A DNA stretch of 64,000 nucleotides from Autumnicola tepida (GTDB taxonomy: Bacteria > Bacteroidota > Bacteroidia > Flavobacteriales > Flavobacteriaceae), in contig NZ_JAVRHQ010000016.1 in assembly GCF_031846485.1 (NCBI RefSeq), positions 28,330 through 92,329 on the forward strand. Reading direction: 5' to 3'. Position numbers and translations under genes: made by a program. The notes beneath the pieces were generated by a model that saw only the letters and a program-made list of their open reading frames with translations, did not search any database and had not been told where the DNA came from. The number at the start of each line of letters is the position of its first letter. Position 1 is the first letter of the stretch. Positions 45,320 to 55,348 of this stretch are shown here, piece by piece.

Positions 45320-48300
45320 ATGGAAAAATCAAAAGACAAAAAAGTACGAAAAGAGGGCGCCATAGGCTATATGGCCAGGAATTCCATTGCCGCAAATTTA
45401 CTAATGATCATTTTGATAGGCGGTGGGATATGGACCATGTTCAAAATTCAGAAAGAGGTATTTCCTCAATTTCAGCTGGATTTTGTAAATGTGAATGTGG
45501 TTTATCCGGGAGCCGCCCCGGCTGAAGTGGAACAGGGAATTTTACTGCCGGTGGAAGAAGCGGTGCGCGGCATCCAGGGAATCAAGGAAATTGTTTCTAC
45601 TGCCAATGAAGGGTCGGGAAATGTTTCTATAGAACTAGTGGCGGGAACAGACCGTATGAAGGCTTTCCAGGACATAGACCAGGCGGTGACCCGCATCAGG
45701 ACTTTCCCCGATGATATTGAACAACCGGAGGTAAGCTTACAATCCAGGCAAAGGGATGTGATGGAAATTGGCCTTTACGGTGATGTGGATATCTGGACCC
45801 TCCGCCAACTGGCTGAACGGCTGCGGAACCGCCTGCTGAGCAACCCAAATATCACCCAGGTAGAAATAGGAAATGTACCGGAATATGTAACCCATGTGGA
45901 AATCCCACGGAATAATCTGAGAAAGTACAATTTAACCCTGGGGCAGGTGGCAGATATTATTGCCCAGTCCAGCGAAGATGTTCCCGCGGGGGCGGTAGAA
46001 ACACAGTCGGGGGAAATTTTGCTTAGAATGCAGGAGAGAAAACAATGGGCTGAAGAATTTGGAAATATCACTATAGTTTCCTCCTCTTCCGGGGCAAAAG
46101 TAAGCCTCGCCGATATTGCCAGTATTAACGATGGTTTTGAAGAAACCGGTTTCCACGGGCAATTCAACCAAACCCCTTCCGTAGATATGGAAATCTTTAG
46201 AATTGGGGACCAGTCTCCCCTGGAAATTGCAGAAACAGTCCAGGAGGTTCTCGAAGATTTTCAATTGCCGCCCGGCGTACAATATCGCATTGACAGCAAC
46301 CGGGCAGAAGATTACCGGGAGCGACTTTCCCTTCTTACCGAAAATGGGATCATGGCTATAGTCATTGTTTTGATAATCCTTACGCTTTTCCTGGAATACC
46401 GGCTGGCGTTTTGGGTGATGATGGGAATGGCCATTTCTTTTATTGGAGGCATTATCTTTCTACCGCTTTTTGGATTAAGCATCAATATGATCTCTATGTT
46501 CGGGTTTTTGGTTGTGCTGGGAATTGTGGTAGATGATGCCATTGTTGTGGGAGAGAACATCCACGAATACCGGCAGCAGGGAATGGGCTTTATTGACGCC
46601 GCCATAAAAGGGACCAGGGATGTTTCCAAACCGGTTGCCTTTAGCGTTATTACCACCATTATCGCTTTTGTACCCCTATTGTTTATGCCTGGGGAAACCG
46701 GAAAGTTTTGGTGGCCTTTACCTGCTGTGGTAATTGTAATCCTGGCAGTTTCACTTTTGGAAGCACTTTTTATCCTGCCTTCCCACCTGGCACACCTTTC
46801 AGAAAAAAAGCGAAAAGGCTGGATCGTGAAACTTGAAAACTGGCAGCAATCATTTGCCAAAGGCTTTGACCGTATTATTAATAAATACTACCGGCCGCTG
46901 CTGGACCTTTGTTTAAAATACCGCTATATCACATTAAGTGCTGCGGTAACCTTGCTCCTTATAGTTGGCGGCTACGGCTACAGTGACCATATGGGCATGA
47001 TAATGATGCCAGAGGTGGCTGCAGATGAAATTGAAGCAGGGGTACGGCTTCCGGTAGGCACCACTCCATTCCAGGCCGCCAAGGTTGCGGAGGATATTAC
47101 CCGTTCCACCCAAAAGATGTTTGATGAACATAATCTCTATGAAGTTGCCGAAGGTATAAAAACCAATGTGCGGGGGCAGAATTTTATTGATGTGGAAATT
47201 GTTATGCTCCCTCCGGACGAAAGGGATATGAGCGCCCGGGAACTTATTGCCTTATGGCGTGACAATATTGGGGATATAGAAGGGGTAGACCAGATTACTT
47301 TTGAAGCTGAAAGGGGTCCTGGCGGCGCAAGGCAGGATATAAGCGTAGACTTAAGCCATACAAACATCGATGTTCTGGAAAAGGCAAGTACCGCTTTTAT
47401 GGAAAGAATGGAAGCTTTTGAGAACACAAGGGATATAAGTGACAATTTCAACAAAGGAAAACTCCAGTATGACTTTAAGCTGCTTCCCTCTGGCCGAAAC
47501 CTTGGCCTGACTTCTAACGAAGTGGGCCGCCAGGTAAGAAATGTCTTTTTTGGTGCCCTGGCTATGCGGCAGTTAAGAGGAACCAATGAGATTGAGGTAA
47601 GGGTAAAACTGCCCCTGGAAGAGCGGCGGGATATTCAAAATCTCGAGGATTTTATTGTGAGAACACCAGATGGTGTTGAAGTTCCTTTACTGGATGTGGT
47701 AAGGATTGAACAACGGGAAGCATTCACCTCTATTAACAGGCGGGATGGCAGCAGGGTTGTTAATGTAGGAATGGATGTGGAGCCTGCCAATGCCGTGAGC
47801 CGTGTTTTGGCCTCCATGCAACAAGAAGAACTGCCACAGCTGCGTGCAGATTTTCCAGGACTTACCTGGAGCTTTGAAGGAAGCCAGGCAGATATGCGGG
47901 AATCTACAGACTCTCTCTGGAGCGGATTCTCCATGGCCATGTTGCTAATTTATGCCCTGCTTGCCATTGCTTTTAGCAGCTATACCCAGCCTATAATTGT
48001 GATGACCGCTATTCCTTTTGGAGTGGTTGGCGCCGTGATTGGACATATAATTCTAGGTTACGATCTATCCCTGGTTAGCCTGATGGGCGTTATAGCATTA
48101 TCTGGCGTGGTGGTAAACGATTCATTAATTATGATAGATTATGCGAACCGGCAAAGGGACAAATTAAGTATTTATGAAGCCATTCATGAAGCCGGCCTGA
48201 GGCGTTTCCGTCCAATTATGCTTACAACACTTACTACCTTTGGCGGACTTACCCCTATAATCATGGAAACCTCCAGCCAGGCTTTTTATTTAATCCCAAT

Positions 48301-48448
48301 GGCTATTTCCCTTGGCTTTGGGATTATTTTCGCCACCTCTATTATCCTGGTACTTGTCCCCTGCCTTTACCTGATTTTAGAAGATATTAGCCTGCTAATT
48401 ACGAAAGGCAGAACAGTGGAGCGAAACCCACGGCCGGCAGAAGGATAA
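45320..48448 (+). CDS. RND-family efflux permease (AcrB/MdtB-like)
   Basis: This 1042-residue inner-membrane transporter has the usual twelve membrane segments and two large periplasmic loops. Landmarks are LMIILIGGGIWTMFKIQKEVFPQF (TM1), VVYPGAAPAEVEQGI, the proton-relay pair in LGIVVDDAIVVGENI (TM4), FVPLLFMPGETGKFWWPLPAVVIVILAVSLLEALFILP, and the second-half GVIALSGVVVNDSLIMIDYANR. It uses proton motive force to expel compounds, possibly drugs, metals or lipids. The sterol-desaturase-like gene starts 10 nt downstream and is probably co-transcribed. Confidence 0.96.
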   Translation: MEKSKDKKVRKEGAIGYMARNSIAANLLMIILIGGGIWTMFKIQKEVFPQFQLDFVNVNVVYPGAAPAEVEQGILLPVEEAVRGIQGIKEIVSTANEGSGNVSIELVAGTDRMKAFQDIDQAVTRIRTFPDDIEQPEVSLQSRQRDVMEIGLYGDVDIWTLRQLAERLRNRLLSNPNITQVEIGNVPEYVTHVEIPRNNLRKYNLTLGQVADIIAQSSEDVPAGAVETQSGEILLRMQERKQWAEEFGNITIVSSSSGAKVSLADIASINDGFEETGFHGQFNQTPSVDMEIFRIGDQSPLEIAETVQEVLEDFQLPPGVQYRIDSNRAEDYRERLSLLTENGIMAIVIVLIILTLFLEYRLAFWVMMGMAISFIGGIIFLPLFGLSINMISMFGFLVVLGIVVDDAIVVGENIHEYRQQGMGFIDAAIKGTRDVSKPVAFSVITTIIAFVPLLFMPGETGKFWWPLPAVVIVILAVSLLEALFILPSHLAHLSEKKRKGWIVKLENWQQSFAKGFDRIINKYYRPLLDLCLKYRYITLSAAVTLLLIVGGYGYSDHMGMIMMPEVAADEIEAGVRLPVGTTPFQAAKVAEDITRSTQKMFDEHNLYEVAEGIKTNVRGQNFIDVEIVMLPPDERDMSARELIALWRDNIGDIEGVDQITFEAERGPGGARQDISVDLSHTNIDVLEKASTAFMERMEAFENTRDISDNFNKGKLQYDFKLLPSGRNLGLTSNEVGRQVRNVFFGALAMRQLRGTNEIEVRVKLPLEERRDIQNLEDFIVRTPDGVEVPLLDVVRIEQREAFTSINRRDGSRVVNVGMDVEPANAVSRVLASMQQEELPQLRADFPGLTWSFEGSQADMRESTDSLWSGFSMAMLLIYALLAIAFSSYTQPIIVMTAIPFGVVGAVIGHIILGYDLSLVSLMGVIALSGVVVNDSLIMIDYANRQRDKLSIYEAIHEAGLRRFRPIMLTTLTTFGGLTPIIMETSSQAFYLIPMAISLGFGIIFATSIILVLVPCLYLILEDISLLITKGRTVERNPRPAEG

Positions 48449-48458
48449 TTTGAAGCAA

Positions 48459-49349
48459 ATGGAAACAGTGGAATTTGTAAAGGAGTATTTCTATTTTGAA
48501 ATTCTGGATAAATATGGCGGGCCGGTTTTAGCGGTTTCTGCTGTCCTTTTGTTTTTAGCTGAATCTTACCGTCGCCTAAGAAAACTTAAGAGTAGCCGTT
48601 GGAAACGGATTAAAAGAAACCTTAGTATTGCTTTTACTGCTGTTATGGCATTGCGCCTAAGCCTTATTCCTGCACTCGTGTACCTGGCACTTTTTGCTGA
48701 AGATAATAATTTTGGGGTTTTTCAATGGGTGCAACTTCCCAGCTGGCTGGTTTTTGTCCTTGGCTTCGTGTTGCTAGATTATGGCAATTATCTCTGGCAC
48801 CTGTTAAACCACAAGATCAATTTCCTGTGGAGGTTCCACAATGTACATCATATAGATCTGGATCTTGATGTTACCACTGCCCTGAGGTTTCATTTTGGAG
48901 AAATCTTACTTTCCATTTTCTTTCGTGGATTTATGATCCTGCTTATAGGGCCACCTTACTGGCTGGTGCTTACGTATGAAGTCATCTTTGAAACGGCTAC
49001 ACTATTTCACCATTCCAACTGGAGAATTCCTTATAAAATAGAAAAATTGATCAGTAGGATTATTGTAACCCCCAGAATGCACGGCGTACACCATTCCATA
49101 GTTCACCGGGAAACCAACAGCAACTATTCTATCATTTTCAACATTTGGGATCGGATTCATCAAAGTTTGCGGCTCAATATTCCGCAGGACGAAATTAACA
49201 TTGGAGTACCCTCTTACAGGGATCCCGGGGAACAAAACATTAAAAATCTTTTACTGATGCCGTTTAAAAAACCCCGCCCATGGCTGTTACCTGATGGCAA
49301 GGTTCCGGACAGGCAATATAAAGGTGCAAAAGGCAATTTAGAACCCTGA
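48459..49349 (+). CDS. Sterol desaturase/fatty acid hydroxylase family membrane enzyme
   Basis: This 296-residue protein starts at ATG 48459; a TTG nine nt earlier is less likely. Membrane segments are near 20-36, 55-80, 92-112 and 150-175. The di-iron histidine clusters are HLLNH (114-118), HNVHH (127-131), HH at 184-185 and HGVHH (208-212). The superfamily hydroxylates or desaturates lipid chains and sterol-like molecules. It follows the RND permease by 10 nt on the same strand, so an envelope-lipid modification linked to the efflux operon is possible. Confidence 0.9.
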   Translation: METVEFVKEYFYFEILDKYGGPVLAVSAVLLFLAESYRRLRKLKSSRWKRIKRNLSIAFTAVMALRLSLIPALVYLALFAEDNNFGVFQWVQLPSWLVFVLGFVLLDYGNYLWHLLNHKINFLWRFHNVHHIDLDLDVTTALRFHFGEILLSIFFRGFMILLIGPPYWLVLTYEVIFETATLFHHSNWRIPYKIEKLISRIIVTPRMHGVHHSIVHRETNSNYSIIFNIWDRIHQSLRLNIPQDEINIGVPSYRDPGEQNIKNLLLMPFKKPRPWLLPDGKVPDRQYKGAKGNLEP

Positions 49350-49419
49350 GATAACCTTCATTTATTCTTGTGGATTTTTGATTTTTCAGTTCTTTATCTT
49401 TACAAAAATTAAAGTAATT

Positions 49420-50208
49420 ATGGAATTACCGGTTTACCAGATCGATGCATTTACAGATAAAATTTTCTGCGGAAATCCGGCCTGTGTGGTACCGCTTAAA
49501 GAATGGCTGCCAAACGACCTGCTCCTGGAAATTGCCAAAGAAAACGCTGTTGCTGAAACTGCCTTTTTTATTATTACTGCTGAAGGGGTACAGCTGCGAT
49601 GGTTCACTCCGGAATATGAAATTGACCTCTGCGGGCATGCCACCCTTGCTACCGCACATGCCCTTAAAACAATTCTGGATTACCCTGAAGAGGAAATAAT
49701 TTTCCATACCCAAAGTGGAGAATTGAAGGTAAAAACCAATAACGGGAAATACAGCCTCAATTTTCCCAGCCGCAGGCCTGTAGCCGTAGAAATCCCTGAT
49801 CTGCTAAAAAAATCCCTGGATCTTCAGCCAATGGAAATCTTAAAAGCAAGGGACTTTGTTCTTGTTTATCCTTCCGAAGAAGACATTAAGAATATTGAAA
49901 TTAACAGGTTCTTTTTTGATCAGCTGGAATTGGGAACCGGCGGCGTGATTTTTACTTCCAAAGGCAGGGATTGCGATTTTGTTTCCAGGTTCTTTACCCC
50001 GGGAGCTTCGGTTTTTGAAGATCCGGTAACCGGCTCGGCACACTGCTCGCTTATACCCTACTGGAGCAGGAAACTGGAAAAAACCGAATTGATTGCAAAG
50101 CAAATTTCACCTCGTGGCGGTGAACTTTTTTGTGAAGATATGGGTGAACATGTTTTAATTTCGGGAAAGGCCAGAACGTATTTAAAAGGCAGCTTTTTTA
50201 TTGATTAA
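49420..50208 (+). CDS. PhzF-family isomerase-like protein
   Basis: This 262-residue protein is read from ATG 49420. An upstream in-frame ATG at 49378 would add a poorly conserved Phe/Ile-rich stretch. The family opening PVYQIDAFTDKIFCGNPACVV, the catalytic Glu46 in ENAVAETAFF, DLCGHATLATAHAL and the C-terminal EDPVTGSAHCSLIPYW identify it. PhzF relatives are epimerases or isomerases related to diaminopimelate epimerase. No phenazine genes are nearby, so it should not be read as phenazine biosynthesis. It begins 70 nt after the desaturase-like gene. Confidence 0.93.
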   Translation: MELPVYQIDAFTDKIFCGNPACVVPLKEWLPNDLLLEIAKENAVAETAFFIITAEGVQLRWFTPEYEIDLCGHATLATAHALKTILDYPEEEIIFHTQSGELKVKTNNGKYSLNFPSRRPVAVEIPDLLKKSLDLQPMEILKARDFVLVYPSEEDIKNIEINRFFFDQLELGTGGVIFTSKGRDCDFVSRFFTPGASVFEDPVTGSAHCSLIPYWSRKLEKTELIAKQISPRGGELFCEDMGEHVLISGKARTYLKGSFFID

Positions 50209-50364
50209 TTCATGAGGAAAGATATTTCCTCCAATCCTGCCTGAAGTTTTTTCAGCTAAAAATTTCGCACGGATTGCTCATTAGCCACAAATTCCGGAAA
50301 GCATCCCCGAGAGAAATTTATTCGCTCACAAACTATTCTTATCTTGGTCTAAAGATTTCCTGAA

Positions 50365-51549
50365 ATGTCTGTAGCACAAATAATAGCCATCCTGGGTTCT
50401 ATCCCATTATTTTCCCTTAGAACCTTTTTACCGGCTTTTCTTACCGCCCTTCTTCTCTCCTATCCCGAATATTTCCCCGGGATGGGTGATGTAGCTCCAC
50501 TTCCTGAGGATGCATTTTTGTCTAAAGACTGGGTTTTGATTGTGCTTGGAGGCTTAAGTATACTGGAGATTATTGGCGATAAAAGTACTGAAATAAGAAA
50601 CCTGATAAAAGGAGCCGAAACATACCTGAAGCCTCTTTCCTTTCTTCTTATAAACCTAAGCATGATAGATGAAGCTTCTGCCGAGATTTTAAAAGAAGTA
50701 CAATGGGCCGCTATAGACCCGCTTTGGATTTTATTAGCTATAGGAGCACTTGCAGTACACTGGCTGGCGCGCCTGCGGAAAAATTTTATTGATTTTCTTG
50801 AAGATATAGATGAAGATGATAATCTCTTTATAGGAAAAATAAGCAGTTGGGTGGAAGACAGCCTGGTACTTTTTGGTTTCTTTCTGCTCATCTGGACGGG
50901 GATTGTAATGGTAGTTTTATACGCAGCTGCTATAGGAATTATCCTGATCCTTAAGAAACGATATCATAAAAAACTGGAAAAGCAAAAGGTGGAATGTACC
51001 ACTTGTGGCGAAAGGAATTTACCTTTTGCAACGCAGTGTTCCAACTGTAAACAGGAGCTTTCAGAAATTCATAAAATAGGGGTGCTGGGACAAAGAAAAG
51101 AAGCGCTGGTTAAAGATAGGTATGAGCATCGCCTTGATTTGCTCTCTCATAAAAGATGTCCCGATTGTGGCAATAAACTGAAAAGCAATAAAATTCAGCA
51201 GCAATGTGAAATATGCGGTGCGGCAGCCTTTAATTCTCCCGGCGTGCAGGAATATCTAAAAATGCAGAATAAGAAATTTTATAAAATTACCGGACTTTCA
51301 TTTTTACTCGGATTTATTCCTGTTCTTGGTTTTGTTATAAGTGCTGTGCTGGCCAACATTTACCTGTTTTCCCCATATCGAAGATATATTTCGCGTAGCA
51401 GTTCTTTTTTCACCAAACTATTTATAAAATTCATCACATTCCTCTTCTTTTTATTTGGAATAGCTTTGGGTTTCCTGGCAGCACCGGCATACATCTTAAT
51501 GCGTTACTACCTCTGGAAAAAGAAGTTCCTGGCGCAGGTGAAAAATTGA
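50365..51549 (+). CDS. DUF4126-type membrane protein with two zinc ribbons
   Basis: This 394-residue protein has a hydrophobic N-terminal half (about 5-205) resembling DUF4126 (SLRTFLPAFLTALLLSYPEYFP, LGGLSILEIIGDKSTEIRN). Two treble-clef-like zinc ribbons follow, CTTCGERNLPFATQCSNC (about 211-230) and CPDCGNKLKSNKIQQQCEIC (about 265-283). Then come further hydrophobic segments (about 308-330 and 350-380) and a basic tail. The function is unknown. The ribbons between membrane parts suggest a metal- or nucleic-acid-binding cytoplasmic module. It sits alone between phzF and the convergent yihY-like gene. Confidence 0.8.
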   Translation: MSVAQIIAILGSIPLFSLRTFLPAFLTALLLSYPEYFPGMGDVAPLPEDAFLSKDWVLIVLGGLSILEIIGDKSTEIRNLIKGAETYLKPLSFLLINLSMIDEASAEILKEVQWAAIDPLWILLAIGALAVHWLARLRKNFIDFLEDIDEDDNLFIGKISSWVEDSLVLFGFFLLIWTGIVMVVLYAAAIGIILILKKRYHKKLEKQKVECTTCGERNLPFATQCSNCKQELSEIHKIGVLGQRKEALVKDRYEHRLDLLSHKRCPDCGNKLKSNKIQQQCEICGAAAFNSPGVQEYLKMQNKKFYKITGLSFLLGFIPVLGFVISAVLANIYLFSPYRRYISRSSSFFTKLFIKFITFLFFLFGIALGFLAAPAYILMRYYLWKKKFLAQVKN

Positions 51550-51557
51550 AATTGCCA

Positions 51558-52451
51558 TTATCTTCTTTTATAAGGAGCTTCCGCATTTGGATCTTTTTGT
51601 ACATAGTCCATAATTTCAGAATTTAATTCAGCCCCCAGTAGTACAATAAAATTAGTTATAAAAAGCCAGAGCAACAGGATAACCACAGCCGAGACTGAGC
51701 CATAAACTTCGCCATAACTACCATAATTGCGAACGTAGAATGAAAAGCCCCAGGATGCAATTAACCACAATATTGTTGCAAGCACGGCGCCTATTGCCAC
51801 CCATTTCATCCTTGGCCGTTTTCTTGCCGGCGCAAACTGATAAATAAGGCAAAGGAAAAACGCCACAATAAGAGCAAGAACCGGCCAGCGCAACCAGCTA
51901 ATTAGATGTTCTATCCTTTCCGGCAAACCAATATTTTGAATGTAGGCAGGAAAACCTATAATTAAGGTCATGCATAGTATAATGAGTATGGTGCCTCCCA
52001 GCGTAAATGTGGTAGCCAACAGTAGTTGCTTAAAAAAACCATGGTCATCTACAGTATCGTAGGCTATATCTATTCCCTTAAACAAAGATTTAGTACCCTT
52101 ATTTGCACTCCAGATGCTGAAAAGAATACCTATAGCAGTGCCCCAGCCAAGACTGTTTGGTGATTTGGCTATAAAATTTTCTATCCGTTTTTGAAGAAGA
52201 TGAAATGCTTCCTGTGGCATCATTGCAGATATTTGGGACAATTGGGCTTCAATCTGTTGAGGATCTGTGGTAAGTCCGTAAATACTGATAAGGGCTGTAA
52301 GCGCTGGGAAAATAGCCAGAAAGGCATAAAAAGTAACTCCCGCAGAGACAATATCCACACTATCATTACTAATTTCATCCTTTACATGAAGCAGAATGGT
52401 TTTCCAGCCTGACAATGGAATCTTAAAAGGGTTATGTATTCTTTTCTTCAT
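51558..52451 (-). CDS. YihY/BrkB-family inner-membrane protein
   Basis: This 297-residue protein is read from ATG 52451. A TTG 27 nt upstream is the only earlier start and is unlikely. The signature VSAGVTFYAFLAIFPALTALISIYGL near residue 39, SPNSLGWGTAIGILFSIWSANKGTKSL, FKQLLLATTFTLGGTILIIL and YGSVSAVVILLLWLFITNFIVLLGAELNSEI show the six-helix family. The role is not established. The old RNase BN name for this family is wrong. It is convergent with the DUF4126-type gene, 8 nt apart. Confidence 0.92.
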   Translation of the reverse strand: MKKRIHNPFKIPLSGWKTILLHVKDEISNDSVDIVSAGVTFYAFLAIFPALTALISIYGLTTDPQQIEAQLSQISAMMPQEAFHLLQKRIENFIAKSPNSLGWGTAIGILFSIWSANKGTKSLFKGIDIAYDTVDDHGFFKQLLLATTFTLGGTILIILCMTLIIGFPAYIQNIGLPERIEHLISWLRWPVLALIVAFFLCLIYQFAPARKRPRMKWVAIGAVLATILWLIASWGFSFYVRNYGSYGEVYGSVSAVVILLLWLFITNFIVLLGAELNSEIMDYVQKDPNAEAPYKRR

Positions 52452-52575
52452 ATTTCCCGGTTCTTTTGAATTTACCAAAAGCTTAATTATAAAATAGAAA
52501 AAAGCCGCAGGAGCTTCTGCTAAATCATTGTTAAACTGCCGGTTTTAGATCCAGGGCAAAAGAGAAAATTAATTT

Positions 52576-53958
52576 TCAGGAATTAAAGTGCCTTCTTCTT
52601 ATGGTCCTTACTTTCCAGTAGCCCATTTTATAATAAATAAAAGCCACTGCCGCTGCCATTAGATTGGAGACTGGAAAAGACCACCATATCCCTCTAAATC
52701 CTAAATCGGTATTATGGGAAAAAATATAAGCTGCCGGAAATCTTACAATCCAGAGATTAAATACTGAAATAAGCAAAGAAGCTTTGGTAAACCCCGCCCC
52801 GTTAAAGACGCCGTTTAATACCTGCTGTACCCCCAGAAGCCCAAAGCTTGGTGCCATTATTTTAATGAACAACGCCCCATCCCGGATTACCCTGGGATCA
52901 TCGGGAACAAAGAAAGCTGTTAAGGGTTCAGCAAAAACAAATAGTAACAGCCCTATGGCCGTAAGTCCAAAAAAGGCAATTTTATTACTAAGATTTCCAA
53001 TTTTCTCTGCCCGCTTTATTTTAGAAGCCCCAATATTTTGCCCCACCAAAGTTGTGGTTGCCATGGCGAAACCAAGGGCGGGTACGATTACCAGGCTTAA
53101 AATCCTGGAGCCAATCCCATAAGCAGCAACTACATCGCTTCCAAAACTCGTTACCAACATCACCATAATAGTCATTCCCGCAGCACGAGTAGATTGGTCC
53201 AGACTGGCAGGAATACCAAGCCTGAACATCCTTTTGGTCCAGGCAAGATCGGGTTTCATATCTGCCCAGTTAATCTGGATGCCTTTATTTCCGCGAAATA
53301 AAACAAAAAGCCCTGCTGCTGAAGAAAGCCCTTGTGTAATCACACTGGCCACTGCGGCACCTGCCACTCCGTAACCGGGAATTGTGCCATAGCCGAAGAT
53401 AAAGAGAGGATCCAAAACCAGGTTTAAAAGTACGGTAGCCAGAACAATGTACATAGGAAGCAAGACATTGCCAATGCCCCGCATTAAAGACTGGAATACA
53501 AAAAACATGAACAAAAAGATAAATCCCCATGAAGTTACCTGGAAATAACTGATGGATTCCGGAAGGATTTCCGGACCTGCCCCCACAAGTCGCATAAGTG
53601 GCGGTGCGGCGAAATACCCCAATGCGGCAAGAAATAACGAAATAAAGAAAATAACAAATACGGTTTGGGAAGAGCTGTAATTTACCTGACGTTGATTTTC
53701 AGCACCTTTGTACTGGGAAACAATTACAGTACCGGCAAGAGTTAAACCTCCTCCCAAAGAAAGCACCAGGAATAAGATGGGAAAGCTAAGGCTTACTGCT
53801 GCCACAGCATTCGCTCCCAGCCTCCCCAACCAAAAAGTATCAATTAGCTGATAAGCCGTTTGAAGTATATTTGCAAAAATAATTGGAAGGGCAAGGCGAA
53901 GCAGTGACTGGAATATTTTACCTTCTGTAAAACTGCCTTTCCTTTTATTTTTATTCAT
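52576..53958 (-). CDS. MATE-family multidrug/cation efflux transporter
   Basis: This 460-residue protein has twelve predicted membrane segments in two homologous halves. The family starts are FQSLLRLALPIIFANILQTAYQLIDTFWLGRLG and, in the second half, MFRLGIPASLDQSTRAAGMTIMVMLV. The conserved GFAMATTTLVGQNIGASKIKRAEKI is also present. It exports organic cations using sodium or proton gradients. The oxidoreductase gene ends 9 nt upstream, so the two are probably one transcript. Confidence 0.94.
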   Translation of the reverse strand: MNKNKRKGSFTEGKIFQSLLRLALPIIFANILQTAYQLIDTFWLGRLGANAVAAVSLSFPILFLVLSLGGGLTLAGTVIVSQYKGAENQRQVNYSSSQTVFVIFFISLFLAALGYFAAPPLMRLVGAGPEILPESISYFQVTSWGFIFLFMFFVFQSLMRGIGNVLLPMYIVLATVLLNLVLDPLFIFGYGTIPGYGVAGAAVASVITQGLSSAAGLFVLFRGNKGIQINWADMKPDLAWTKRMFRLGIPASLDQSTRAAGMTIMVMLVTSFGSDVVAAYGIGSRILSLVIVPALGFAMATTTLVGQNIGASKIKRAEKIGNLSNKIAFFGLTAIGLLLFVFAEPLTAFFVPDDPRVIRDGALFIKIMAPSFGLLGVQQVLNGVFNGAGFTKASLLISVFNLWIVRFPAAYIFSHNTDLGFRGIWWSFPVSNLMAAAVAFIYYKMGYWKVRTIRRRHFNS

Positions 53959-53967
53959 ACTACTAAT

Positions 53968-54987
53968 TTAAGCAGTTTCCCGTTTTAGCTCCCGCATAAT
54001 TTCAGAAAAAATCCTGTAGGATTTCACCCTGTCCTCATGATCATAAATATGGGAAGCGACCATCAATTCATTTGCTCCAGTTTTTTCAAGAAAATCGATA
54101 GTTTTATTTCGCACAGTTTCTTTGCTTCCCACAAAAGCGTACTTCAGCATTCGTTCAAAAGCAGGATTTTCAGATAATTCTTTAAGTTGTGGAGTCATTA
54201 GTGTGGGTTTCTGGATATAATCTATATTGCCGGTCATCACCCCAAAGATCATCCTGATGAGAGAAGTTGAAAGTATTTCTGCCTCCTCATCTGTATCTGC
54301 GGCAATTACATTTATGCAAGCAATAGTATAAGGTTTCTCAAGGTATGTGGAAGGTTCGAAATTATTATAATAAATCTCAAGAGCTTCAAAAAGATGTGTT
54401 GGTGCAAAATGACTTGCAAAAGAATAGGGCAGGCCTTTTTTTGCTGCCAGGTAAGCACTATCTGTGCTTGAACCCAGGATATAAACGGGCATTTCCACTC
54501 CCTCAGCCACAGTAGCCCTTACCTGAGCAGAGGAATTATCTTTGGAGAAAAACTGTTGAATCCTTGCAATCTCTTCAGGAAATTTATGTACCGCCTGCAT
54601 CCTGTCTGAGCGGATAGCATGAGCCGTTACCTGGTCTGTTCCCGGTGCCCTCCCGAGGCCAAGATCTATACGCCCGGGATAAAGAGAACCTAAAGTACCA
54701 AATTGCTCCGCCACAATAAGCGGCGAATGATTGGGCAACATGATACCACCGGAACCCACACGAATTCTATTTGTTCCCCCGGCAATATGCCCAATAAGAA
54801 CAGAGGTGGCAGAACTGGCAATACTTTTCATATTATGATGCTCGGCCAGCCAAAACCGATTATACCCAAAGCTTTCAGCTTTTTGAGCAAGGTCCAGTGA
54901 ATTTCTAAAGGTATCAGCAGGAGTTGCACCTTCCACAACTCCTGCAAGTTCTAATATGGAAAATGGGATTTTATTTTTTAAAGACAT
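53968..54987 (-). CDS. LLM-class flavin-dependent oxidoreductase (luciferase-like)
   Basis: This 339-residue protein has FSILELAGVVEGATPADTFRNSLDLAQKAESFGYNRFWLAEHHNM, then RIRVGSGGIMLPNHSPLIVAEQFGTLGSLYPGRIDLGLGRAPGTD, the usual signatures of the bacterial luciferase-like family with a TIM barrel that binds reduced flavin. It is not a light-emitting luciferase, because lux partners are absent. It lies upstream of and is probably co-transcribed with the MATE exporter, suggesting that a compound is modified and exported. Confidence 0.93.
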   Translation of the reverse strand: MSLKNKIPFSILELAGVVEGATPADTFRNSLDLAQKAESFGYNRFWLAEHHNMKSIASSATSVLIGHIAGGTNRIRVGSGGIMLPNHSPLIVAEQFGTLGSLYPGRIDLGLGRAPGTDQVTAHAIRSDRMQAVHKFPEEIARIQQFFSKDNSSAQVRATVAEGVEMPVYILGSSTDSAYLAAKKGLPYSFASHFAPTHLFEALEIYYNNFEPSTYLEKPYTIACINVIAADTDEEAEILSTSLIRMIFGVMTGNIDYIQKPTLMTPQLKELSENPAFERMLKYAFVGSKETVRNKTIDFLEKTGANELMVASHIYDHEDRVKSYRIFSEIMRELKRETA

Positions 54988-55348
54988 TTTGTTCTGGATT
55001 TTTAGACAATGAGTAAAGTATGTCGTAAACCAAGTTAAAAAATTTCAAATTAGTAGATCCTAAAGAAAGAACCCGAACGACAGACTCTCCTACAATTCTT
55101 ACAAAATTCCACTTAACCAGCCAGGCGGGGAAAACATCATAATTCTAAAAATAAAATTATTCGACTTTTATTCCTTCATTTATGAAAAGTTGCGGTTTGG
55201 GCAGCTTAAAATTATCACATTGGTAAAAATCAAAGTTTTCAATATACGTAAGTCACTCAAAACCTTCTACTTTAACATGCCTTTTACCTATAAATAATGC
55301 ACTATATCGATTATTTTGCTATATTTGGTTTACCAAACTTAACCTATT
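54988..55348. promoter_or_regulatory. Divergent spacer upstream of the oxidoreductase and 169-residue orphan genes
   Basis: This 361-nt spacer carries a perfect minus-7 element TATATTTG (55320-55327) for the orphan gene, 22 nt before its ATG. It overlaps the inverted repeat TTTGG-TTTA-CCAAA (55324-55337). No good minus-33 element was seen. Confidence 0.5.

Noticed and set aside
46312..46860. 182-codon minus-strand frame inside the RND permease gene
   Set aside because: It is an antisense shadow of the transporter and its product is a low-complexity mix without a domain.
49420..50208. PhzF as evidence for phenazine production
   Set aside because: PhzF-like proteins are widespread, and no other phenazine gene is nearby.
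53968..54987. Luciferase-like gene as part of a bioluminescence system
   Set aside because: The LLM family is broad, and no luxAB pair or fatty acid reductase genes are present.
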